From Prevotella sp. OH937_COT-195 (GTDB lineage: Bacteria > Bacteroidota > Bacteroidia > Bacteroidales > Bacteroidaceae): a DNA stretch of 64,000 nt. The notes beneath the pieces were generated by a model, which saw only the letters and a list, made by a program, of their open reading frames with translations, ran no database searches and was not told the DNA's origin. Shown here one piece after another: positions 1-8,962 of this stretch. The stretch spans positions 1-64,000 of the forward strand of contig NZ_RQZH01000008.1 of assembly GCF_003932845.1 (NCBI RefSeq), read 5' to 3'. The position numbers and the translations under genes are program-made. The first letter of the stretch is position 1; each line of letters begins with the position of its first letter.

Positions 1-27
1 AGCTCTTTTATTCCTGTTCAAAACAAT

Positions 28-87
28 AAGAGAAATGCTAAGAGAGAGGTCATTGATGAATCAATTCCCGCTTAGCATCTCTTTTTA
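28..87 (+). terminator. Terminator of a gene left of the window
   Basis: An inverted repeat pairs AGAGAAATGCTAAG near 30-42 with CTTAGCATCTCT at 71-82, with a two-base bulge on the left arm, followed by a short T run. It probably ends a gene that lies left of the window. I see no coding sequence in 1-218. Confidence 0.55.
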
Positions 88-151
88 AGGGACGACTATA
101 TAACTATTGTAATTTATTGAACTTGTTTTTAACGTATTTTTTTTTTTTTCT

Positions 152-183
152 TTTGTAATTCTCAACTTTTTTTGCTTACTTTG
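152..183 (+). promoter_or_regulatory. Promoter of galM (Bacteroidetes type)
   Basis: TTTG at 152-155 is followed after 20 nt by TTACTTTG at 176-183, one base off the Bacteroidetes -7 consensus TAnnTTTG. The galM start lies 35 nt downstream. Confidence 0.55.
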
Positions 184-218
184 CAAATAAGTTTACTAAC
201 CATCAAATTATTTATGTG

Positions 219-1307
219 ATGAAGAAAAGCGAGACACAATCATTGTGTGGTTTGAAACGCTCAGACTTTCAGACCACTATAAACGGTAAAAACACTGATT
301 TGTATATACTCAAGAACAGTGCGGGCTGCGAGGTGGCTGTAACGAACTACGGCGGCGCCTTGATGGCGGTAATGATGCCGGACAAGAACGGCAACATGGC
401 AAACGTGGTGCAAGGATACGGCAACATAAAGGACTTGATAAACAGCAAGCAGCCTTTCCGCTCGACATTGGTGGGTAGATTTGCCAACCGAATTGACGGC
501 GGAAGTTTTAAACTGAACGGAAAACAATATCAACTGTCGGTAAACTGCGACGGGAACACTCTGCACGGAGGAGAAGGAGGATTCCACAGCCGCGTGTGGG
601 ACGCATTCCAGATGAGCGACAATACGTTGGTGCTAAACTATACATCCCCTTATCTTGAAGAGGGCTTTACGGGTGAAGTGAAAACAACTGTGGTGTATAA
701 CCTCAGCGATACCAACGAACTGGTAATAGGATATATGGCAACAACAAACAAAAAGACCATAATAAACTTGACAAATCATGCGTATTTCTCACTCGCAGGA
801 ACTGCCGACCCGACACCATCGATAAACAACCTTGAGTGTGAGATAAATGCCGATTTCTATCTGCCTATCAACGAAAATTCTATTCCTACGGGCGAGATCT
901 TGAAAGTTAACGGTACGCCTTTCGATTTCAGAAAGCCCAAAATTTTGGGTAAGGACATAGATGCCGACAACGAACAGATACGTCGCGGTGGCGGATATGA
1001 CCATTGTTTCGTACTGAACAAGAAAGAAGAGGGCGAACTGACATTTGCCACACGCATAAAAGAACCGGAAAGCGGACGTACGATGGAGGTATACACCACC
1101 GAGCCGGGCATGCAGATGTATAGTGATAACGACGAATGTTGCTGCAACGGTAAAACGGGCGAGACATTCCCACGCCGTTCGGCAATCTGCTTTGAAGCTC
1201 AACATTTCCCTGACTCTCCCAACCGTCCTTATTTCCCGTCGGTAGTTCTGCGTCCGGGACAGCAATATAAGCAGAAGACGATATACAGATTCGGAGTGGA
1301 AAAATAA
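219..1307 (+). CDS. galM: Aldose 1-epimerase (galactose mutarotase)
   Basis: Interconverts the alpha and beta anomers of galactose or glucose, the first step of the Leloir pathway. The 362-residue protein has the family landmarks: His116 in LHGGEGG, the catalytic His187 in TNHAYFSL, and the general base Glu326 in FEAQHFPDSPN. The reading frame is open from a GTG at 216, but ATG 219 gives the natural MKKSE start. It has no signal peptide, so it should be cytoplasmic. The next gene, 23 nt downstream, is a sugar-type MFS transporter, which fits uptake and mutarotation of galactose or glucose. In many Bacteroidales a galactokinase gene completes this cluster; none follows here. Confidence 0.93.
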   Translation: MKKSETQSLCGLKRSDFQTTINGKNTDLYILKNSAGCEVAVTNYGGALMAVMMPDKNGNMANVVQGYGNIKDLINSKQPFRSTLVGRFANRIDGGSFKLNGKQYQLSVNCDGNTLHGGEGGFHSRVWDAFQMSDNTLVLNYTSPYLEEGFTGEVKTTVVYNLSDTNELVIGYMATTNKKTIINLTNHAYFSLAGTADPTPSINNLECEINADFYLPINENSIPTGEILKVNGTPFDFRKPKILGKDIDADNEQIRRGGGYDHCFVLNKKEEGELTFATRIKEPESGRTMEVYTTEPGMQMYSDNDECCCNGKTGETFPRRSAICFEAQHFPDSPNRPYFPSVVLRPGQQYKQKTIYRFGVEK

Positions 1308-1330
1308 CAAAAAAGAAAAATATAACAAAA

Positions 1331-2707
1331 ATGTATAATTCACAGAAAACAAACGGAAACATCATCGCCATAGTAACGATGATGTTTCTATATGCAATGA
1401 TTTCATTCGTTACAAACCTCGCCGCACCAATCGGCGTAGTATGGAAGAACCAGCCGGAAATAGGCGGCAGCAATCTTCTCGGCATGATGGGTAATTTCAT
1501 GAACTTCCTCGCATACTTGTTCATGGGCATACCTGCCGGTAAGATGCTCGTAAAGGCAGGTTACAAGAAAACGGCAATGATAGGTATTGCCGTAGGATTC
1601 GTGGGAGTTCTCGTGCAGTATCTGTCAGGCTTTCCACATGGAATGACGGGTTTTTACGTGTATCTTTTCGGAGCATTCATATCTGGTTTCTCCGTCTGTC
1701 TGCTCAACACCGTTGTCAACCCTATGCTAAATCTGCTCGGCGGAGGTGGCAACCGCGGTAACCAACTAAATCTCATCGGTGGCACACTGAACTCCCTTTC
1801 GGGTACACTTACCCCCATGCTTGTAGGCGCGTTGATAGGTAATGTGGTGTCGATGGAAATGGTAAAGAACAAGATGGAGATTGTGATTGACGGCGTGAAA
1901 CGCGTTGCCACAGAGGCAGACCTTACTCAGATGACCAACGTTAACCTCGTTTTGTTCCTTGCGATGGGAGTCTTTGCAGCAGCATTTCTGATATTATCTT
2001 TTATCCCCATAAAAGACCCTGAAATGGGAAAGACAACGGCAGAAACAAAATTCGAACATTCACCGTGGTCGTTCCGTCATTGCGTGCTCGGCGTAATCGC
2101 GATATTCGTATATGTCGGTGTCGAAGTAGGAATACCCGGAACACTCATTTTCTTCATCTCCGACTCTTCAAAGGGTGTAGGAACCATGTTCGCCAATGCA
2201 GCAACGGTAGGTGGTTTCGTAGCAGGAACATATTGGCTTCTTATGCTGGCGGGGCGTTTCAGTGCAGGCTTTATAGCAAACAAAGTGTCGAGTCGCACAA
2301 TGATGCTCGCGGCAACCGGTGCAGGAATGTTGCTCATTGCGGTCGCCATACTAATTCCGGAAGACAAGACAGCCTCCATGCCACTTTTCACAGGTTCGGG
2401 GTTTGAGATGACTGCCGTGCCTGTAAGCGTGATGCTGCTCGTACTCTGCGGTCTTTTCACATCGGTAATGTGGGCATCTATTTTCAACCTTGCAACCGAA
2501 GGACTCGGAAAATACACGGCACGAGCTTCCGGAATATTCATGATGATGGTAGTTGGCGGAGGAGTCCTGCCGTTATGTCAAAACTTTATAGCCGACAAAG
2601 CCGGATACATGATCTCGTATGCAGTACCGCTCGCAGGCATGGCATATATGTTTTATTATGCGCTTGCCGGGTGCAGAAACGTAAATAAAGACATTCCCGT
2701 GAATTGA
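1331..2707 (+). CDS. MFS transporter, probable glucose/galactose porter
   Basis: A 458-residue polytopic membrane protein with about 12 hydrophobic segments and a major facilitator layout: a charged cytoplasmic loop near GKMLVKAGYKK after TM2-3, and a longer hydrophilic stretch near residues 185-205 in the middle. Its position directly behind galM, in one transcription unit, points to glucose or galactose as substrate; Bacteroidales galM operons commonly carry such a porter. The substrate is inferred from context only, and the exact MFS subfamily (FHS/GluP-like) is not proved by the motifs I can see. There is no obvious terminator in the 130 nt after the stop. Confidence 0.8.
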   Translation: MYNSQKTNGNIIAIVTMMFLYAMISFVTNLAAPIGVVWKNQPEIGGSNLLGMMGNFMNFLAYLFMGIPAGKMLVKAGYKKTAMIGIAVGFVGVLVQYLSGFPHGMTGFYVYLFGAFISGFSVCLLNTVVNPMLNLLGGGGNRGNQLNLIGGTLNSLSGTLTPMLVGALIGNVVSMEMVKNKMEIVIDGVKRVATEADLTQMTNVNLVLFLAMGVFAAAFLILSFIPIKDPEMGKTTAETKFEHSPWSFRHCVLGVIAIFVYVGVEVGIPGTLIFFISDSSKGVGTMFANAATVGGFVAGTYWLLMLAGRFSAGFIANKVSSRTMMLAATGAGMLLIAVAILIPEDKTASMPLFTGSGFEMTAVPVSVMLLVLCGLFTSVMWASIFNLATEGLGKYTARASGIFMMMVVGGGVLPLCQNFIADKAGYMISYAVPLAGMAYMFYYALAGCRNVNKDIPVN

Positions 2708-2805
2708 AAACAAATATATTTACGGCATATATGCAGAAAGTATGTAAAAGGATTATTGCAATAAAATAAAGTTCATAAAAATTATATTATGAATAACTTT
2801 ATTAT

Positions 2806-2813
2806 TAACTTTG
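2806..2813 (+). promoter_or_regulatory. -7 element of the AspT/YidE-type transporter gene
   Basis: TAACTTTG matches TAnnTTTG exactly and sits 24 nt before the ATG at 2838. No clear TTTG is found at -33. A TTG in the same frame at 2811 lies inside this box, so the downstream ATG is the better start. Confidence 0.5.
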
Positions 2814-2837
2814 CATGCAAACTTTTCACACCTTTTT

Positions 2838-4526
2838 ATGGACTGGTTTATAAATCTATTTACTACTACTAATTCGGTTGCACACATCGTGCTTTTGTAT
2901 TCAATCGTTATTGCCGTCGGCGTGCTACTCGGCAAGATAAAAGTTGGCGGCATATCACTTGGTGTTACATTCGTCCTCTTTGCAGGTATTCTCGCAGGAC
3001 ATGTCGGATTTACCGCACCGCCCGAAATCCTTACGTTCATTCAAGAATTCGGACTCGTGCTGTTTGTTTTTATGATAGGTTTGCAGGTGGGACCGGGCTT
3101 TTTCGAGGGTTTCGGCTCTGCGGGACTGCGGCTCAATGCACTCGCAACCACTACAATCATACTTAACGTGGCAGTTATGTTTGCCTGCTACTTCATATTT
3201 TTCGACACGTCGGATCCGAACAACCTGCCGATGATGGTGGGAACGCTTTACGGTGCAGTAACAAATACGCCCGGACTTGGTGCTGCCAACGAGGCACTCG
3301 GCAGTGTATTTACAAGCATAAAGCCGCCGCAGATTGCATCGGGATATGCCTGTGCCTATCCTCTCGGCGTTGTCGGAATAATTGGTGCGACTATACTGAT
3401 AAGATATATATGTAAGGTAAAACTCGACAAGGAGGAAGAAGCCCTTGAAAACAAGGAGAACGATAACTCCAACGTGAAACCGCACCAGATAAATCTGCAA
3501 GTATCCAACAAATATCTTGAAGGCAAGACATTGAAGCAGGTGCATCGCTTTCTAAACCGCGATTTCATCTGCACACGCATATTGCACGATGGGCATGTGA
3601 GCATACCCAACCGCGACACTATATTCCACATAGACGACAAATTGCTCGTAGTATGCACTGAGGCCGATGCCGAGGCAGTAACGGCTTTCATTGGTCCGGA
3701 AGTAGATGTGGAATGGGAAAAGCAGGACATGCCGATGGTAAGCAAGAGAATACTAATAACAAGGGCGAGCATAAACGGAAAGACGCTTGTTGACCTGCAC
3801 ATGTCGAGAGTATATGGTGTCAACGTGACAAGAATAACCCGTCAAGGCATGGATCTCTTTGCCAGTTCTACGCTGCCGCTGCAAGTAGGCGACCGCATAA
3901 TGGTGGTAGGTCCCGAAGACGCGGTAAACCGTGTTGCCAACATGATGGGTAATTCAATCCGCCGACTCGATACTCCCAACATCGCAACAATATTCATCGG
4001 AATAATAATCGGTATATTGTTCGGTTCACTGCCAATAGCAATACCCGGAATGCCCGTACCGTTGAAACTTGGTATTGCCGGCGGTCCGCTCATCATTGCA
4101 ATACTTATCGGCAGGTATGGCTACAAAGTTCATCTTGTTACATATACCACGACATCGGCAAACATGATGTTGCGCGAAATAGGTCTCGTACTTTTCCTCG
4201 CAAGCGTGGGAATAAAAGCCGGTGCCGGTTTCTGGAACACTGTTGCCGAAGGAGACGGTCTTTTATATGTGCTTACAGGATTCATAATCACGGTATTGCC
4301 GATACTTATAACAGGTACTCTGGCACGCATTAAATTCAAGTTGAACTATTTCACCATCATGGGAATGATTGCCGGAACATATACAGACCCTCCTGCATTA
4401 GCATACGCCAACTCGTCATGCTCAAAGGATGTTCCTGCAGTAGGATACTCAACGGTTTACCCGCTTAGTATGTTTCTCAGAATTTTTACCGCACAAACCA
4501 TTGTGTTAGTATGTTGCGGAGTGTGA
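2838..4526 (+). CDS. AspT/YidE/YbjL-family putative transporter with two TrkA-C domains
   Basis: A 562-residue membrane protein with the duplicated AspT-YidE-YbjL architecture: an N-terminal block of about five hydrophobic segments, a central hydrophilic region (about residues 195-375) with two TrkA-C/RCK_C-like units, and a second block of about six segments ending at the C terminus. The same GLVLF motif occurs in both membrane halves ([20 protein letters not shown] and [20 protein letters not shown]), showing the internal repeat. AspT itself exchanges aspartate for alanine; most relatives have unknown substrates, so none is assigned. The start at MDWFINLF was chosen because the upstream in-frame TTG overlaps the promoter. 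Confidence 0.85.
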   Translation: MDWFINLFTTTNSVAHIVLLYSIVIAVGVLLGKIKVGGISLGVTFVLFAGILAGHVGFTAPPEILTFIQEFGLVLFVFMIGLQVGPGFFEGFGSAGLRLNALATTTIILNVAVMFACYFIFFDTSDPNNLPMMVGTLYGAVTNTPGLGAANEALGSVFTSIKPPQIASGYACAYPLGVVGIIGATILIRYICKVKLDKEEEALENKENDNSNVKPHQINLQVSNKYLEGKTLKQVHRFLNRDFICTRILHDGHVSIPNRDTIFHIDDKLLVVCTEADAEAVTAFIGPEVDVEWEKQDMPMVSKRILITRASINGKTLVDLHMSRVYGVNVTRITRQGMDLFASSTLPLQVGDRIMVVGPEDAVNRVANMMGNSIRRLDTPNIATIFIGIIIGILFGSLPIAIPGMPVPLKLGIAGGPLIIAILIGRYGYKVHLVTYTTTSANMMLREIGLVLFLASVGIKAGAGFWNTVAEGDGLLYVLTGFIITVLPILITGTLARIKFKLNYFTIMGMIAGTYTDPPALAYANSSCSKDVPAVGYSTVYPLSMFLRIFTAQTIVLVCCGV

Positions 4527-4923
4527 TGTAAAACACGGCAAAACCATTGACGGAGATACTAAATTTATAGGTAAAGGGCTACAAATTGGCTTCTTTGATT
4601 TGAGGGGCTGTTTTCGAATACAAAGTTAGTAAGCAAAGAAATGCTGCAAACTGCATTACTTAACGAACTAACTATTTGGAGCGAAGACAGCCTCTCAATA
4701 TGACAAAACATTAGCCACAATATAATTTTTTCTTAATGAGAGTAATTTACAGGGTTCACTTTATAATAAACAAATAAGAAAGTGTTCAAAATAAATTAAG
4801 TGAATTTACGTTTTTTCAGTCAGTGTGTTGTATGTGGAATAAGAACAATGGAACCCTAACGTGGAAATTGTGACAGGCTCTCTGCATCAGCCGCAGGTGC
4901 ATTAGTCACCTTTCTTAAATAAT
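4527..4923. other. 397-nt intergenic region with a foldable element
   Basis: No coding sequence is evident. It holds the structured element at 4602-4696 and a stretch (4809-4835) that matches a sequence at 52897-52923 on the other strand. I find no good TAnnTTTG box in front of the LuxR gene that follows, so its transcript may start further upstream, possibly with the structured element in its leader. Confidence 0.6.
4602..4696 (+). other. 95-nt imperfect palindrome, possible structured RNA or MITE
   Basis: Arms 4602-4616 and 4682-4696 pair over 15 positions (two G-U if RNA). Inside, 4621-4624 pairs with 4675-4678, 4625-4630 with 4667-4672, and ATGC 4641-4644 with GCAT 4653-4656. The ends (GAGGGGCTGT and its complement) look like ends of Bacteroidetes insertion sequences, but no target duplication is visible. 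CAAAGTTA at 4621-4628 is a -7 box on the minus strand, pointing out of the element. Confidence 0.5.
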
Positions 4924-5520
4924 ATGACAAAATATATGGAACGTCCAAAACTTGCTATCATAGACACTAACACGTTGTCGGTAATAGGACTGAAACATAT
5001 TCTTCAGAACGTACTGCCGATTGTTGAAGTTGAGTCTTTCTACTCATTCGAAGAATTTGAGGCAGAAAACAACAAACCATTCGTACATTTGTTCGCAGCA
5101 ATGAATATCGTTTTAGAAAACAGACGCTTCTTTCTCGAACATGTACGCGAGACAATAGTGCTCACCACATCGCAGGACTCACAAATGAGCGGATTCAAAT
5201 GTATCTGCATCAACATACCGGAAAAACAGTTGATACGTTCGTTGCTCACAATGCACATAGGAGGACACCCGCATGGAGCCAATCTTCCACCACTGCCTGA
5301 AAGTCTGTGCAAGAAGATTCTGTCAGACCGTGAATTGGAAGTGATGTCGCTTATAGTGCAAGGTTTCATAAACAAGGAGATTGCCGACAAACTGAACATA
5401 GGACTTACAACGGTAATAACCCACAGACGTAACATAATGGACAAACTTGGGGTTAAGAGTGTATCGGCACTGACAATATATGCCGTGATGCACGGATATG
5501 TCGATATAAACAATATATAA
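4924..5520 (+). CDS. LuxR-type regulator with a degenerate receiver domain
   Basis: A 198-residue DNA-binding protein. Residues 8-115 look like a response-regulator receiver fold (AIIDTNTLSVIGLKHIL at the start), but the strand where the phosphorylated Asp should sit reads VHLFAAMNIVLE, with no acidic acceptor. Regulation by a histidine kinase is therefore unlikely. Residues 134-198 form a GerE/LuxR helix-turn-helix (SDRELEV, NKEIADKL, TVITHRRNI). The same HTH, closely similar through to the final VDI motif, ends the convergent gene on the opposite strand. An alternative start is the ATG at 4936. The signal sensed by the N-terminal domain is unknown. Confidence 0.82.
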   Translation: MTKYMERPKLAIIDTNTLSVIGLKHILQNVLPIVEVESFYSFEEFEAENNKPFVHLFAAMNIVLENRRFFLEHVRETIVLTTSQDSQMSGFKCICINIPEKQLIRSLLTMHIGGHPHGANLPPLPESLCKKILSDRELEVMSLIVQGFINKEIADKLNIGLTTVITHRRNIMDKLGVKSVSALTIYAVMHGYVDINNI

Positions 5521-5550
5521 TAGGCATCATTGCAAACATAATGAAACAAA

Positions 5551-5590
5551 AAAAACGACCACTGACGAATTAAGCCGGTGGTCGATTTGT
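5551..5590. terminator. Bidirectional terminator between the two LuxR-type genes
   Basis: CGACCAC at 5556-5562 pairs with GTGGTCG at 5578-5584. An A run lies to the left (a T run for the minus strand) and ATTTGT to the right, so it can end both convergent genes. Confidence 0.75.
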
Positions 5591-5612
5591 AATATTGTAT
5601 TGATACGAAACT

Positions 5613-6569
5613 CTACAACTTAACAGCACTTATGTCAACAAGATTGTTTACAATGGCATATATGGTAAGCCCTGCCACACTGTGTATCTGTAACTTGCGG
5701 ACAATATTTCGCCGATGGGTTATCACTGTATTAATTGAAATACACAAGTGGTCAGCAATCTCTTTGTTGGACATTCCCTGAACAACACTCACGATAACCT
5801 CGCGTTCGCGCTCGCTGAGAGCCTCTCCACTCTCCGTATTGTGACTTATCATGCGTGAAATTTTAATGCTCACGTCATTCTGTTTCTTAAGTCTTTCGAG
5901 ACGGCGTATTGCAGGAACAAAGATATAGTCTTCGACCTCGGCATGCTGACCGAGCCACTGCTCGCTCTTATATAAGTCTGTTAGCACTGCCATTAACTTA
6001 TTGTTGCGCAAAGCATCTGAAGGCAGGTATTTTATAATGATGTTTTTTAATTCACGTAACTTAAGCGTTGTCTGTCCGTGATGCTTAGAGAAAGTCTCTA
6101 TGTCGTAATCATCTTCCAATTCCCCTCTCAGCAGTTTATCAACGTATGGGAAAACATTCTGTTCCTCATATTTCATGTGTGTCCTTATCTCACGTGCATA
6201 AGCATCGTAAAGTTTCAATATGAGACGTGCGAGATTGTCATCTTCATCGAGTGCTTCAATCAATTCTTTGCGTATTGCAGGCAATTGGAAATCAAGATAA
6301 TACACATGCGATTCTTTGAGATACAACAACAAAGTAGGCACAGAAAGTCGCCCGTTGTCATCACTGTTGCGGTAACCGTTGATAGAAAAGTTCACTATTG
6401 CAAGGAATGTGTATGTATCCACTTTCTGATCCTCGCATACTTCTCTTACGGTCTTGTCGCCGAAACCAAGATTTATTCCGAAGCGTCCCAAACTCTCAAG
6501 AATGTTATAATTGTCGGAGATGAGAGTTATCATCTTATCGTCGGCTTCGTACATTTTGTGATTACGCAT
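5613..6569 (-). CDS. RIC/YtfE-like hemerythrin domain fused to a LuxR-type DNA-binding domain
   Basis: A 318-residue regulator with three parts. Residues 16-60 resemble the ScdA_N/DUF542 domain (FGDKTVREVCEDQKVD), but the paired cysteines of YtfE and ScdA are replaced by LGFG. Residues 80-230 are a hemerythrin-like four-helix domain carrying a full di-iron ligand set: His88, His131, Glu135, His163 or His164, His209 and Glu213. The spacing is close to that of E. coli YtfE (His84, His129, Glu133, His160, His204, Glu208). Residues 250-318 are a LuxR/GerE HTH (SEREREV, NKEIADHL, TVITHRRNI). I infer a transcription factor that senses O2, NO or iron-cluster damage through its di-iron site. The gene is convergent with a second LuxR gene bearing a similar HTH. 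Confidence 0.85.
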   Translation of the reverse strand: MRNHKMYEADDKMITLISDNYNILESLGRFGINLGFGDKTVREVCEDQKVDTYTFLAIVNFSINGYRNSDDNGRLSVPTLLLYLKESHVYYLDFQLPAIRKELIEALDEDDNLARLILKLYDAYAREIRTHMKYEEQNVFPYVDKLLRGELEDDYDIETFSKHHGQTTLKLRELKNIIIKYLPSDALRNNKLMAVLTDLYKSEQWLGQHAEVEDYIFVPAIRRLERLKKQNDVSIKISRMISHNTESGEALSEREREVIVSVVQGMSNKEIADHLCISINTVITHRRNIVRKLQIHSVAGLTIYAIVNNLVDISAVKL

Positions 6570-6643
6570 AAATATTGTATTGTTTAATTATATTGATAAA
6601 AGGCACAGAAAATGAATTCTTCACTCTCCATGCCTTCATGTCT

Positions 6644-8176
6644 TTATTTTGCGTATGCCACAGAACGTGTCTCGCGGATAACAGTAATCTTTACTTGTCC
6701 CGGATAAGTCATCTCATTCTGTATCTTTGTTGCTATTTCTCCGGACAGCGTCTCAGTGTCCTTGTCGTCCATTTTGTCTGCTCCAACGATTACTCGCAGT
6801 TCGCGTCCTGCTTGTATCGCGTATGTCTTTGTTACTCCGGGGTAACTCATCGCAATAGCTTCGAGGTCGTTCAGACGTTTTATGTATGCTTCGACAATCT
6901 CTCGGCGTGCTCCCGGACGTGCCCCGCTTATGGCATCGCATACCTGAACTATTGGTGCGAGCAGTGTCTGCATTTCCATCTCATCATGATGTGCCCCGAT
7001 TGCATTGCAGATGTCTGGTTTCTCTTTATATTTCTCTGCAATCTTTGCTCCGTAGAGTGCATGCGGCAATTCGCTTTCCTCATCAGGCACTTTACCTATA
7101 TCGTGTAGTAGTCCGGCACGTTTTGCTTTCTTGGGGTTCAGTCCGAGTTCGCTCGCCATCACCGCACACAGGTTTGCCGTCTCTCGTGCATGCTGTAACA
7201 GATTCTGACCGTAAGATGAACGATATTTCATCTTGCCGACAATTCTTATCAGTTCAGGATGGAGACCATGTATGCCAAGGTCGATGGCAGTGCGTTTTCC
7301 GGTCTCTATTACTTCGTTGTCTATCTGTTTTTTTACTTTTGCCACCACTTCTTCAATGCGTGCCGGATGAATACGACCATCGCTTACGAGTTGGTGCAGG
7401 GCAAGGCGGCAAATCTCTCTACGTATGGGATCGAATGCTGATATGACTATAGCCTCGGGAGTGTCGTCAACCACAATTTCAACACCGCAGGCAGCCTCGA
7501 GTGTCCGTATATTCCGACCTTCTCTTCCGATTATGCGTCCCTTAACCTCATCATTGTCAATATGGAACACGCTGACCGAATTTTCAATTGCCGTCTCGGT
7601 TGCCGTACGTTGTATTGTCTGTATTACAATCTTCTTGGCCTGCTGATTTGCATTTAGTTTCGCCTCGTCCATTATCTCGTTTATATACGAAGCGGCATCT
7701 GTGCGAGCCTCATCTTTCAAACTTTCAACAAGCCTTGTCTTTGCCTCCTCTGCACTCAGTCCTGACAATTCTTCAAGTTTCTCACGTTCCTGCAACTGCA
7801 TTTTCTCCAGTTCTTCATGTTTTACCGACAACAGTTTCTTCTCATTGTCGATACGCTGCTGCTGTTGGTCAATTTCTTGTCTGCGCTTTGCCAATTCCTC
7901 TTGTTTTTGGTTGAGGCCTATTTCTCTCTGCTTCAATTTATTCTCACTTTGCTGTATGCGCTGTGTGCGAGTTCGCACCTCTTTTTCGAGTTCGTTCTTC
8001 TTGTTGAGAAATGTTTCCTTTACCTCCAACAGTTTCTTCTCCTTGAGTACACTTGCCTCTTTCTCTGCCGCAGACAACATATCATTGTATTTCCCTGTTA
8101 CCACATAACGGAAAACAGAATATCCAATGACACCACCTATTATAAGTGCAGCCACGGCTATTATTGCGTAAATCAT
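6644..8176 (-). CDS. rny: Ribonuclease Y
   Basis: A membrane-anchored endoribonuclease that starts mRNA decay. The 510-residue protein shows the full family plan: an N-terminal transmembrane helix (residues 3-23), a long charged coiled coil (about 35-195), a KH RNA-binding domain with GREG at 227-230, and an HD hydrolase domain with His339 and the metal-binding pair His368-Asp369 in LLHDIGK. It is the last gene of a coiled-coil gene-zapA-rny unit; the gap after zapA is 55 nt. Confidence 0.96.
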   Translation of the reverse strand: MIYAIIAVAALIIGGVIGYSVFRYVVTGKYNDMLSAAEKEASVLKEKKLLEVKETFLNKKNELEKEVRTRTQRIQQSENKLKQREIGLNQKQEELAKRRQEIDQQQQRIDNEKKLLSVKHEELEKMQLQEREKLEELSGLSAEEAKTRLVESLKDEARTDAASYINEIMDEAKLNANQQAKKIVIQTIQRTATETAIENSVSVFHIDNDEVKGRIIGREGRNIRTLEAACGVEIVVDDTPEAIVISAFDPIRREICRLALHQLVSDGRIHPARIEEVVAKVKKQIDNEVIETGKRTAIDLGIHGLHPELIRIVGKMKYRSSYGQNLLQHARETANLCAVMASELGLNPKKAKRAGLLHDIGKVPDEESELPHALYGAKIAEKYKEKPDICNAIGAHHDEMEMQTLLAPIVQVCDAISGARPGARREIVEAYIKRLNDLEAIAMSYPGVTKTYAIQAGRELRVIVGADKMDDKDTETLSGEIATKIQNEMTYPGQVKITVIRETRSVAYAK

Positions 8177-8231
8177 AAATGTAATTTAAGTTTATTTTAT
8201 ATTATGTTAATATTCTCTTTATCATTCACTA

Positions 8232-8525
8232 TCAGAGGATTTCCTCTATTTCCGAAGTTATCTTGGCGAGAATATCATTATATGGAGAAGTATCGTTACG
8301 ATCTTTGTCTTTCACATAACGCAAGGCTATGTCAATGAGAGCCATGTATAATAGTTCTTTGTCGCTTTTACGCCCTTTGAAAACCCGTGCGTAGTTGTTT
8401 ACCGTCTCCGTAATAAGTTTTGCAGCATTACGATAAAATGCCTCTTCCTCGCGAATTATTGTCACGGGAAGTTCCATGTCATAAACGTGCAACCTTATGT
8501 GTAATTTGTTGTTGTCTTCCGCCAT
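8232..8525 (-). CDS. zapA: Cell division protein ZapA
   Basis: A 97-residue FtsZ-bundling protein. LHIRLHVYDMELPVTI matches the N-terminal ZapA fold that binds FtsZ, and the rest is the helical tail used for oligomerisation (AAKLITETVNNYARVF, LYMALIDIALRYV). The frame is open upstream to a TTG at 8546, but ATG 8525 gives the usual ZapA start. It lies 17 nt after a small coiled-coil gene and before rny, probably in one operon. Confidence 0.88.
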   Translation of the reverse strand: MAEDNNKLHIRLHVYDMELPVTIIREEEAFYRNAAKLITETVNNYARVFKGRKSDKELLYMALIDIALRYVKDKDRNDTSPYNDILAKITSEIEEIL

Positions 8526-8542
8526 TTGCTTCGGTTTATAGA

Positions 8543-8842
8543 TCAATCCTGACTGCCGCTAAGCAACATAATGCACTTGTTTACATCTCTTATGAGACCA
8601 GCCACGCGCTTCTTGGCTCTTTCAAGATCGCCGTCTGTAACTTCGAGCATTTTTGCCATTTTCAGCGAGTTGTAGTCACGTTGCCCTTGCTGAACCATAG
8701 CCTCCAATTGTCGTATCTTTACGTCACGTTCATCAACCATCGCATACAATTCTTCATTCTCCTTTTTCATTTGTTTAAATTGGAGAATCATCTGCCTTGC
8801 GCGAGTTGTAAACAAGGTTATGGTCTTTTCGTTTGCAGCCAT
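8543..8842 (-). CDS. Small coiled-coil protein upstream of zapA
   Basis: A 99-residue cytoplasmic protein with no enzyme motif. Residues 18-55 (QMILQFKQMKKENEELYAMV) form a heptad-rich coiled coil, followed by a shorter charged helix and a tail (GLIRDVNKCIMLLSG) that looks like a dimerisation helix. It is the first gene of the unit with zapA, from the promoter at 8860-8890. Small coiled-coil partners of ZapA exist in other phyla (ZapB; ZauP in Caulobacter), so a division role is a reasonable inference, but I see no sequence proof. Confidence 0.75.
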   Translation of the reverse strand: MAANEKTITLFTTRARQMILQFKQMKKENEELYAMVDERDVKIRQLEAMVQQGQRDYNSLKMAKMLEVTDGDLERAKKRVAGLIRDVNKCIMLLSGSQD

Positions 8843-8859
8843 GCATCTACATTTTTCGA

Positions 8860-8890
8860 CAAAAGTAGCATTTTTTTATCAATTCACAAA
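8860..8890 (-). promoter_or_regulatory. Promoter of the coiled-coil gene-zapA-rny unit
   Basis: On the minus strand TTTG (8890-8887) is followed after 19 nt by TACTTTTG (8867-8860), a full match to the Bacteroidetes consensus, 17 nt before the ATG. Confidence 0.72.
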
Positions 8891-8962
8891 ATTTCTATAA
8901 CGAAATTTCGTATTTTTTAGTATTCCGACTATTAAGACACCTGACTGAATGTTATTCTTGTA

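Noticed and set aside
8177..8231. 6S RNA beside zapA, as in gamma-proteobacteria
   Set aside because: The gap between zapA and rny is only 55 nt, too short for a 6S RNA.
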